From Stenotrophomonas lactitubi (GTDB taxonomy: Bacteria; Pseudomonadota; Gammaproteobacteria; Xanthomonadales; Xanthomonadaceae): a stretch of DNA of 64,000 bases. A program made the translations under genes and the position numbers. The notes under the pieces are model-generated. The model saw nothing but the letters and a program-made list of their open reading frames with translations, had not been told where the DNA came from and ran no database searches. The stretch's first letter is position 1. Each line of letters begins with the position of its first letter. Where the stretch lies: positions 124,001 through 188,000 of the forward strand of contig NZ_PHQX01000003.1 in assembly GCF_002803515.1 (NCBI RefSeq), read 5' to 3'. This document shows positions 52,210 to 59,078 of the stretch, piece after piece.

Positions 52210-53678
52210 TCAAGCCGAACCTGTGGCAGAAACTGGCGCTGGTGATGTCAGCGCTGATGCTGACGTGCTGCATGGCGCTGCTGGCCTGGCAGATGCGCAC
52301 CAATACCCGGCATGAGCAGGAAGTGGTGCAGCGCCTGTCGCTGGGGCTGGCCGAGCACATTGCCCAGCGCAGTGAACTGATGGACACCAGCGGCATGCGC
52401 GATGCGGCGGTGCGCGCATTGTTCGGCCAGCTGATGGCGGTCAACCCCAGTGTCGAGGTGTACCTGCTGGACGACCAGGGCCGCATCCTCGGCCACGATG
52501 CGCCCAGCGGCCACCTGATGCGCAGCCAGGTGGACGTGGCACCGCTGCGGCGCCTGTTGTCCGGCGCGGCGCTGCCGATCCTCGGTGACGATCCGCGCAG
52601 CACCGATGGTCGCAAGGTGTTCAGTGTCGCGCCGCTGGTGGTGCAGGGGCGCCAGGCCGGCTACGTGTACGTGGTGCTGGTGGGCGAACACCGGCAGATG
52701 CTGGCCGATGATCTGGCCGCCGGCAGTCAATGGCACACCACGCTGTGGTCGGTGCTGTTGATAGGCGGGCTGGGCCTGCTTGCCGGCCTGGTGGCCTTCT
52801 ATTGGGTGACCCGACCGCTGCGCCAGGTCACCCGGCGCATACAGGCCTTCGACATCGACGCACCGACGCCGCTGCCCGCGCCGGTACCGCTGCGCGCGGG
52901 CGAGCGCGATGAACTGAAGATCCTCGAACATGCCCATGCACAGATGGCACAACGGCTGGGCGAACAGTGGCAGCAGCTGCGCCAGCAGGACCTGCAGCGC
53001 CGCGAACTGGTGGCCAACATCTCGCACGACCTGCGTACGCCGTTGTCCTCGCTGCACGGTTACCTGGAAACGCTGGCGCTGAAGGAAGCCACGCTGTCGC
53101 CGCAGGAGCGCCGTCGCTATCTCGGTATCGCGCTGGCGCAGAGCGCCAAGGTCGGCCGTCTTGCCCGCGCACTGTTCGAACTGGCGCGGCTGGAACACGG
53201 CGAAGTGCGGCTGGAGTGGGAAGTGTTCGCGCTGCCGGAACTGCTGCAGGACGTGCTGCAGAAATTCGAACTGGCCGCACAGGCACGCGGGCAGCGCCTG
53301 CATGCTGAGTTCCCGCCGGGCCTGCCGCTGGTACGCGCCGATCTTGGCCTTGTGGAGCGCGTGCTGACCAACCTGCTCGACAACGCGCTGCGGCATGCAC
53401 CGGACGGTGGCCGCGTGCAGGTGCAGCTGTACGCACTGCCCGACAGTGTGCAGGTGGCGGTACAGGACGATGGCCCCGGGGTGCCGCCAGCGCTGCGTGG
53501 GCAGCTGTTCCAGGCGCCGGCGGCACTGGGGGCACGGCGTGGCGAAAACGGCGGGCTCGGCCTGCTGATCGTGCAGCGCATCGTGCAGCTGCACGGCCGC
53601 CGCATCGATCTGCGCGAAAGCGAGCAGGGTGCGCTGTTCGTGTTCGCCTTGCCACGCGCGGATGCGGAGACGAACTAG
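52206..53678 (+). CDS. Membrane sensor histidine kinase
   Basis: 490 residues. Two membrane segments (about 10-30 and 180-205) flank a 150-residue periplasmic sensor; the first contains a Cys pair (LTCCMALL). HAMP, HisKA with VANISHDLRTPLSSLHG (His about 280), and ATPase domain with NLLDNALRHAP, DDGPGVP and GGLGLLIVQ follow. Cognate of the regulator at 51490. It converges on the next kinase gene and the two stops share a CTAG. Confidence 0.92.
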   Translation: MIKPNLWQKLALVMSALMLTCCMALLAWQMRTNTRHEQEVVQRLSLGLAEHIAQRSELMDTSGMRDAAVRALFGQLMAVNPSVEVYLLDDQGRILGHDAPSGHLMRSQVDVAPLRRLLSGAALPILGDDPRSTDGRKVFSVAPLVVQGRQAGYVYVVLVGEHRQMLADDLAAGSQWHTTLWSVLLIGGLGLLAGLVAFYWVTRPLRQVTRRIQAFDIDAPTPLPAPVPLRAGERDELKILEHAHAQMAQRLGEQWQQLRQQDLQRRELVANISHDLRTPLSSLHGYLETLALKEATLSPQERRRYLGIALAQSAKVGRLARALFELARLEHGEVRLEWEVFALPELLQDVLQKFELAAQARGQRLHAEFPPGLPLVRADLGLVERVLTNLLDNALRHAPDGGRVQVQLYALPDSVQVAVQDDGPGVPPALRGQLFQAPAALGARRGENGGLGLLIVQRIVQLHGRRIDLRESEQGALFVFALPRADAETN

Positions 53679-55018
53679 ACGTCTTCTGCCGGTGGCGCGA
53701 CACCGCTTTCCATCGGCAGCAGCAGCCGGATGCAGGCACCACCGAGCGCCGAATCAGCCACTTCCACGTGGCCGCGATGCTTGTCCGCCACCACCTGCAC
53801 CAGCGCCAGCCCCAGCCCGAAACCCGGGCTGGCCTGGTCCAGCCGCACGTAGGGCTGCAATACCTGGCTGCGCAGTTCAACAGCGATGCCGGGGCCGTCG
53901 TCCTCCACCTGCAGGCACAGCCATCCCTCGTTGAGCGTGCTGACAATGCGGATCTGCCGACGCGCATAACGCAGCGCGTTGCCCAGCAGGTTGCGCAGCG
54001 CCAGTTCCAGCATGTGCCGGTTGACGTTGACCAGCCCTGCGGGTGACAGGTCCAGCTGCACCGGGATCGTCAGTGGTGCGAACTGGTCGACCACCCCGCG
54101 TACCAGTGCGGCCAGTTGCAGGCGCTGACGGGTGAGCTGATGGCAGCGCCCGAGTGCCGCATATTCAACGCCGGCGTCGGTCAGGTGCTGCAGCCGGTCC
54201 ACATCGATGCGCAGCCCCGACAGTGCATCGCGCTGGGCATCATCCAGTCCGGTTTCTTCCAGGTCTGCAAGGCCGAAGCGCATCCGTGCCAGCGGCGTGC
54301 GTACTTCGTGCGCCACCGCCTGGGCCAGCACGCGCTGGCTTTCCAGCAGCAACTGCAGCTGTTCGGCCATGTGGTTGAACGCCTTGGCCAACGGGCGCAC
54401 CAGCGCGGTACCGGCGCGCGGCGCACGGCTGTCGAGCTGACCATCGCGCATCCGTCGCGCGGTCTGCGCCAGTTGCGAGACATCCCGCCACAGCCGGTAG
54501 ACCATCACATACATCGGCAGCGCCACCGCCACCATCAGGATCAGCAGGATGATGGCCACGCCGGAGGCTTCGCTGTCCTGCCAGCCTTCCTCGGGCAGGG
54601 CCTGGTCCAACGGTCCCAGGATCAGCGCACTGCTGCTGTTGCCGACGCGCTGCAGGCTGCGCATGCTGTCCAGCTCGATCTGCACGTGTCCGTTGAGCAA
54701 GCCCTTGCGCTGTTTCGCCGGCAGTATCGCGGCAGCCTCGGTCAGCGGCATCAGCTGCAGCGGATAGGCGAAATCGCTGTCCAGCTGTTGTGCCAGGGCT
54801 GGCCACTGCGCCGGCGGCGTTTCGGCGAAGCGATGTTGCAGCATCGCATGTGGGCCGCGCATTTCCGCCTGCAGGCTGGCCTCGGTGCGATCTTCCAGCA
54901 GCGCATCCCAGGCCCACAACCCGGCGACGATCAGCAGAAGGTGGACGACGAGGAAGCCGATGCCGTAGCGCAGGAAGTGGAAGGCGTGGCCACGCATGGC
55001 CGAAGATGGGTGCTTCAT
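53675..55018 (-). CDS. RstB-like sensor histidine kinase
   Basis: 447 residues. Membrane segments near residues 15-38 and 152-172 with a periplasmic sensor between, HAMP, HisKA with AVAHEVRTPLARMRFG (HEVRTP as in RstB), and an ATPase domain with NLLGNALRYAR, DDGPGI and GFGLGLALVQ. The start at 55018 overlaps the regulator stop (ATGA); an ATG at 55024 would add two residues. Its stop overlaps the stop of the convergent kinase gene by four bases (CTAG). Confidence 0.9.
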   Translation of the reverse strand: MKHPSSAMRGHAFHFLRYGIGFLVVHLLLIVAGLWAWDALLEDRTEASLQAEMRGPHAMLQHRFAETPPAQWPALAQQLDSDFAYPLQLMPLTEAAAILPAKQRKGLLNGHVQIELDSMRSLQRVGNSSSALILGPLDQALPEEGWQDSEASGVAIILLILMVAVALPMYVMVYRLWRDVSQLAQTARRMRDGQLDSRAPRAGTALVRPLAKAFNHMAEQLQLLLESQRVLAQAVAHEVRTPLARMRFGLADLEETGLDDAQRDALSGLRIDVDRLQHLTDAGVEYAALGRCHQLTRQRLQLAALVRGVVDQFAPLTIPVQLDLSPAGLVNVNRHMLELALRNLLGNALRYARRQIRIVSTLNEGWLCLQVEDDGPGIAVELRSQVLQPYVRLDQASPGFGLGLALVQVVADKHRGHVEVADSALGGACIRLLLPMESGVAPPAEDV

Positions 55019-55704
55019 CCCCATGCCGATCGGCTGAACAGGTAACCACGGCCGCGCACGGTCTTGATCCGCTCGGGCTGTTCCGGGTTGTCGCCCAGCT
55101 TGCGCCGCAGGCGCGAGATGCGTGCATCGATCGAGCGGTCCAGGCCATCGAAGGCGATGCCGCGCAGGCCGCGCAGCAGCGCATCGCGGTCGAGGATCTG
55201 GCCCGCGTTGCCGGCCAGCAGGAACAGCAGGTCGAATTCGGCGGTGGTCAGCTCCAGCAGGCGGCCCTGCAGGTGCACGTTGCGGGTGGACGGATCGATG
55301 CTCAGTTCACCGAAACGCAGCGCTTCATCGCGTGGCTCGACCCGACGGTGGCGGCGCAGATGGGCGCGCAGCCGGGCCAGCAGCACCCGCGGTTCGATCG
55401 GCTTGCCGATGTAGTCGTCGGCGCCCAGTTCCAGCCCCAGCACCTGGTCGATGTTGTCGGTACGGGCGCTCAGCACGCAGATGATCCCGTCATAGTGGGG
55501 CCGGATCTGCCGACACACTTCGAAACCATCCTGGCCCGGCAGGCCGATGTCGAGCAGGACCAGCGCCGGCTTTTCGCTGAGGATCCGGGCGATCGCGCGC
55601 TGGCCGCAGCGCTCATGGGCGACCTGGTAACCGTGGCGCTGCAGGTAGTCGCTGACCATCGTGCCCAGCCGAGCGTCGTCTTCAACCAGTACGATATCCA
55701 GCAT
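55015..55704 (-). CDS. RstA-like OmpR family response regulator
   Basis: 229 residues. Receiver with VEDDARL, acceptor Asp in LLDIGLPGQDG and GKPIEPRVL; winged helix with LTTAEFDLLFLLA, GLDRSIDARISRLRRKLG and VRGRGYLF. This pattern (RstA type) with the HEVRTP kinase suggests the RstAB group. A GTTAC direct repeat lies upstream. Confidence 0.9.
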   Translation of the reverse strand: MLDIVLVEDDARLGTMVSDYLQRHGYQVAHERCGQRAIARILSEKPALVLLDIGLPGQDGFEVCRQIRPHYDGIICVLSARTDNIDQVLGLELGADDYIGKPIEPRVLLARLRAHLRRHRRVEPRDEALRFGELSIDPSTRNVHLQGRLLELTTAEFDLLFLLAGNAGQILDRDALLRGLRGIAFDGLDRSIDARISRLRRKLGDNPEQPERIKTVRGRGYLFSRSAWG

Positions 55705-55875
55705 TTACAAGGCCTCCGGGGCGCTTCCGTACCGCCGTGGCACGAGCGCGGCGATGCTATCCCAGCTGTCGGGCCGCCCGGGTCCTGGGGGCGGGCGCCA
55801 TTCAGCCGGGGTTGCTGGCGCACGGGCCGGGCCTCAGGCCGGGCAATGACTTGGCTGCAGGGTAGCAATCCGGTT

Positions 55876-55890
55876 GTTACAAAACGTTAC
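55876..55890. promoter_or_regulatory. GTTAC direct repeat (RstA-box-like)
   Basis: GTTACAAAACGTTAC, two GTTAC half-sites ten bases apart, sits between the rstA-like gene and the asparagine-synthetase homologue. OmpR-family proteins bind direct repeats at this spacing and the E. coli RstA box includes GTTACA. The rest of the 345-base gap 55705-56049 shows nothing else I can identify. Confidence 0.5.
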
Positions 55891-56049
55891 GCAAGGCGCG
55901 CCTGCGGTGACGGTCGCTGACAGCGCTACGACTGACGTGGCGCGCGGCGGGGCGGAGCATGGCAGCTCTCCCCATCCGCGTGCCGCCCTCATGCCGTCCG
56001 CCTCCTGTCCCGTGCTTTCCCTTGATTGCCATTGCCATGGAGGCCAGCG

Positions 56050-57951
56050 ATGAGCGGCGTGGTCGGGGCCTGGCTGCCGCCTGCCGACGACGAGCAGCTG
56101 CTGCAGCAGCTGGCGCCGATGCTGCGGGCGCTGCAGCAGCGCGGCCGCGGTCGCATCGGTTACTGGACCGATGCCGACGCAGGACTGGCCCTTGGTCATT
56201 GCCGCGCGCCGACCGACATGCCGTTGCAGCCGCTCAGTTCCAGCTGTGGGCGTTACGTGCTGTGCCTGGATGGCCGCATCTACAACAGGGCGGCGCTGCA
56301 GTCGCAGCTGCGCGATCTGCCGCGCAGCTGCACCGATGCACGCCTGCTGCTGCAGGCCATCGTCGAGTGGGGCGTGCAGCGTGCGCTGTCGCGCATCGAA
56401 GGGGCGTTTGCGTTCAGCGTCTGGGACCGCCATGCGCATGAACTCTGGCTGGCGCGCGACCCGGTCGGCGAACGGCCGTTGTATTACGGGTGGTACCAGG
56501 GCCAGTTCCTGTTCGCTTCGGAGTTGAAAGCGCTGCAGGCCTTCGCCGGGTTCGCTCCCAGCATCGACCAGGATGCATTGAGCCTGCTGCTGCGCCATGA
56601 CTATGTGCCTGCGCCGCATACCATCTATCGCGGCATCCACAAGCTGGTGGCCGGGGCGATGCTGCGCGTGGACCTCAACGACCATGCCGCCGGCGGATCA
56701 ACGCAGGCGACGCAGGGAGGCCATCGCTACTGGTGCGCGCGCGATGCGATGCAATCAGCGCTGCAGGAGCCGTTGCAGCCGGCGCCCAGCCTGGAGCAGG
56801 CCACCGACCAGTTGGAGGTGGTGCTGCAGCAGGCGATCGCCGCGCGCATGCATTCACCCGTGGCCTGCGGTGCGTTCCTGTCCGGCGGTACCGATTCGTC
56901 GCTGGTGGTGGCGATGATGCAGGCGCAATCGGCGTTGCCGGTCGAAGCATGGACGGTGGGTTTCGATGACCCCGGTCACGACGAGAGCGACTGGGCCTCG
57001 CAGGTCGCCCGCCATCTGGGCGTGCATCACCACCTGCACAGGATGGACAGCCGGCAGGGTCTGGATCTGCTGCAGCGCTTGCCGCAGGTCTGGTGCGAAC
57101 CGTTCGCCGATGCCTCGCAGCTGCCCACCTTGCTGGCCAGCGAGCTGCTCGGCGCGCGCAAGCCGGTGGCGTTGACCGGCGACGGCGGCGATGAACTGTT
57201 CTTCGGCCACCCAAGCTACGGCCGCGCGTTGCGCAATGCGCGCCTGTGCGGTGGCCTGCCGGACTGGGTGCGTGATCTCGCGCGGCGTGGCAGCAGCCGC
57301 TTGAACGTGGAGCGGGGGCGGCTTGGCGGTTGGCGGGCACTGGTGGCCGAAGTGGCGGCCAACGATGTGGAGGGGCATTACCTGCAGCGCGTCACCCGCT
57401 GGCGGCAGCCGACCCAGGTGGTGTTGGGCGCACGCGAGCCGGCGACGATCTTCCAGCAGCAGGACACCGCACTGCCGGCAGAAGCACGCATCCAGCTGCT
57501 GGATTTCCGCATGGATCTGGCCGAAGGCATCCTTGCCAAGGTCGACCGTGCAGGCATGGCGGCCGGCGTGGAAACGCGCTCGCCGCTGCTGGACATGGAG
57601 GTGGTGCGCCTGGCCTGGCGCCTGCCGCAGCACCTGAAATACCACGACGGTGAGCACAAGCGGATCCTCAAGCATCTGCTGTCGCGCTATCTGCCCGCAC
57701 CGCTGGTCTATCGTCCCAAGCGCGGTTTCGGCCCGCCGATGGCGCGCTGGCTGGCCGGCCCACTGCGCGACTGGGCGGAAGCACTGCTCGATCCGCAACT
57801 GCTGCGCAACCAGGGCTGCTTCGATGCGGTGCGCGTGCGCGCGATCTGGGAGGCGTTCCTGCGCGGCGAGCGCAAATGGCATACGCACCTGTGGAACGTG
57901 TTGATGTTCCAAGCGTGGTACCAGCACTGGCACGGCAACCGCGGGCGCTGA
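56050..57951 (+). CDS. Asparagine synthetase homologue without nucleophile Cys
   Basis: 633 residues. The N-terminal glutaminase-like domain begins MSGVVGAW where active AsnB enzymes have MCGI: the catalytic Cys is replaced by Ser, RGRGRIG replaces HRGPD, and DGRIYN replaces NGEIYN. The C-terminal synthetase is intact, with the PP-loop FLSGGTDSS, WCEPFADASQLPT, LTGDGGDELFFGH and RSPLLDMEVV. GGAGG before the ATG at 56050 fixes the start, so the missing Cys is not an annotation artefact. Glutamine use is unlikely; ammonia-dependent or amide/lactam-type chemistry is possible. No obvious biosynthetic neighbours. Confidence 0.9.
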   Translation: MSGVVGAWLPPADDEQLLQQLAPMLRALQQRGRGRIGYWTDADAGLALGHCRAPTDMPLQPLSSSCGRYVLCLDGRIYNRAALQSQLRDLPRSCTDARLLLQAIVEWGVQRALSRIEGAFAFSVWDRHAHELWLARDPVGERPLYYGWYQGQFLFASELKALQAFAGFAPSIDQDALSLLLRHDYVPAPHTIYRGIHKLVAGAMLRVDLNDHAAGGSTQATQGGHRYWCARDAMQSALQEPLQPAPSLEQATDQLEVVLQQAIAARMHSPVACGAFLSGGTDSSLVVAMMQAQSALPVEAWTVGFDDPGHDESDWASQVARHLGVHHHLHRMDSRQGLDLLQRLPQVWCEPFADASQLPTLLASELLGARKPVALTGDGGDELFFGHPSYGRALRNARLCGGLPDWVRDLARRGSSRLNVERGRLGGWRALVAEVAANDVEGHYLQRVTRWRQPTQVVLGAREPATIFQQQDTALPAEARIQLLDFRMDLAEGILAKVDRAGMAAGVETRSPLLDMEVVRLAWRLPQHLKYHDGEHKRILKHLLSRYLPAPLVYRPKRGFGPPMARWLAGPLRDWAEALLDPQLLRNQGCFDAVRVRAIWEAFLRGERKWHTHLWNVLMFQAWYQHWHGNRGR

Positions 57952-57985
57952 GTATTCCTTGCGCGACGAACTCATTCTGCGCGGC

Positions 57986-58079
57986 GCAGGGCGGAGGCCC
58001 TTGCGTGCGAATGTCCTCCGGCGCCGGCCGGTGGCCGTCACCTCCCCCTTTACTTCGCACGCAAGGGCCTCCGCCCTGC
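57986..58079. repeat. Long hairpin element, family 2, copy C
   Basis: Arms 57986-58011 and 58054-58079 are perfect 26-bp complements enclosing a 42-base core (58012-58053) that starts TGTCCTCCGGCGCCGG and ends CCCCCTTTAC. The same 42-base core, with 36 matches, recurs inverted at 58176-58217 within quite different arms. No coding potential. Confidence 0.8.
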
Positions 58080-58155
58080 ATGGGGAGATCTTCGGTGGCC
58101 TCGGGAAAAGCAGCGATCTGCGCGCCTGGGCCCCGCAAGCCGAGCGTCGTCGTGG

Positions 58156-58237
58156 CCGGTAAGGGTTTGGACAAAGTAAAGGAGGAGGGGGCGGCCGCAG
58201 GCCGGCGCCGGGGGACATTTGTCCAAACCCTTACCGG
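58156..58237. repeat. Long hairpin element, family 2, copy D (inverted)
   Basis: Arms 58156-58175 and 58218-58237 are perfect 20-bp complements enclosing a 42-base core (58176-58217), GTAAAGGAGGAGGGGG to CGCCGGGGGACA, the reverse complement of the copy C core with six changes. Arm sequences share nothing with copy C. Confidence 0.8.
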
Positions 58238-58298
58238 ACACGGCGAGGCCCATCCGGTCGCGGCTGATCCAGGCGAAGAAGCCTGCCTGGCGGAGGCG

Positions 58299-58428
58299 AA
58301 AAAAAAGACCCGGCAGAGGGAGGGATCTGCCGGGTCCGGATTGCATGGGGGGAGGGACCCATGCAATGAGCGTGGGCGTCGCGCCAGTGGCTGTTGCCAG
58401 TCGCATCCGCCGTGCATTTGTATTGATG
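58299..58428 (-). ncRNA. Candidate small RNA with two C-rich hairpin loops
   Basis: Minus-strand RNA of about 130 bases, between queD and the hairpin elements. Its 3' half has two hairpins with unrelated stems but the same eight-base loop, TCCCTCCC: ATTGCATGGG/CCCATGCAAT (58367-58340) and GACCCGGCAGA/TCTGCCGGGTC (58336-58307). The second is followed by eight T (58306-58299) and is a textbook terminator. A promoter lies just upstream. Repeated C-rich loops are the hallmark of sX13-type RNAs of Xanthomonas, which bind G-rich ribosome sites; homology to sX13 itself cannot be tested here. Confidence 0.75.
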
Positions 58429-58434
58429 CAATGC

Positions 58435-58462
58435 AGCATACGCCGATCATGCGGCATTGCAA
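58435..58462 (-). promoter_or_regulatory. Promoter of the C-rich small RNA
   Basis: On the minus strand TTGCAA (58462-58457), a 16-base spacer, then TATGCT (58440-58435). Both fit sigma-70 hexamers, and a start near 58428 precedes the RNA hairpins. Confidence 0.55.
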
Positions 58463-58463
58463 C

Positions 58464-58494
58464 AAAAAATATGAAGGCGCCGTTTCCGGCGCCT
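58464..58494 (-). terminator. Terminator of queD
   Basis: A perfect 8-bp stem, AGGCGCCG / CGGCGCCT, with a four-base loop lies 27 bases past the queD stop. On the minus strand it is followed by TCATA and six T. Confidence 0.6.
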
Positions 58495-58520
58495 GGATTC
58501 CTTTCAGATCAGTGGGTTGA

Positions 58521-58883
58521 TCAGGCGGCAGGGCCGCGGTAGCGGCAGCCCGAGGTGCAGGTTTCGTGCACCGTGATCTCGCTCAATGCCGGCAGGACGG
58601 GCTTGAGCTCGTTCCATATCCACACTGCCAGATTCTCGCTGGTCGGGTTCTCCAGGCCGGGGATGTCATTGAGATAGTGGTGGTCCAGGCGGTCGTAGAT
58701 CGGCTGGAAAGCCGCCTTCACATCGCCGAAATCCATGATCCAGCCGGTCTGCGCACCCGGCTCGCCCTCCACCTTCAGTTCCACCCGGAAGGAGTGGCCG
58801 TGCAGGCGCGCGCATTTGTGCCCCGGCGGCACGTTGGGGAGGCGGTGCGCCGCCTCGAGCATGAAGACTTTGAAGATTTCCAT
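58521..58883 (-). CDS. queD: 6-carboxytetrahydropterin synthase QueD
   Basis: 120 residues, the normal length. Zinc His residues lie in FMLEAAHRL and RLHGHSF, the catalytic Cys in [10 protein letters not shown], and the pair His in LDHHYLND with the Glu in VHETCTSG. Second step of queuosine (7-deazaguanine) synthesis from GTP. ATG at 58883. Other que genes are not in the window. The same frame stays open upstream for nearly 3 kb, but that is the shadow of the receptor gene. Confidence 0.95.
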   Translation of the reverse strand: MEIFKVFMLEAAHRLPNVPPGHKCARLHGHSFRVELKVEGEPGAQTGWIMDFGDVKAAFQPIYDRLDHHYLNDIPGLENPTSENLAVWIWNELKPVLPALSEITVHETCTSGCRYRGPAA

Positions 58884-58954
58884 GTCGCGATTGTACGCCG
58901 CAGGCGCCCGATCAGCCCGGTCCCGCGTTGTCCTTTCGTGAAGAAATTCTTTCC

Positions 58955-59002
58955 ATCCGGATGAAGAGATGATAGTTTCTCTTATATCCGTATGAAGAGA
59001 TG
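58955..59002. promoter_or_regulatory. Tandem 17-bp repeats upstream of TonB receptor
   Basis: ATCCGGATGAAGAGATG (58955-58971) and ATCCGTATGAAGAGATG (58986-59002) differ by one base and lie 31 bases apart, three helical turns. Each is the right half of an imperfect palindrome centred on TCC/GG (ideal TCTCTTCATCC and its complement). AAGAGA-N8-TCTCTT spans the gap. They look like two operators controlling the receptor gene; the regulator is unknown. Confidence 0.6.
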
Positions 59003-59078
59003 TTATTGGCCGCAGCCCGGCCAGGCATGGATTACTGCGGAACTTACCTCGTCCTTCCACTACCTCCCCCACATCGTC

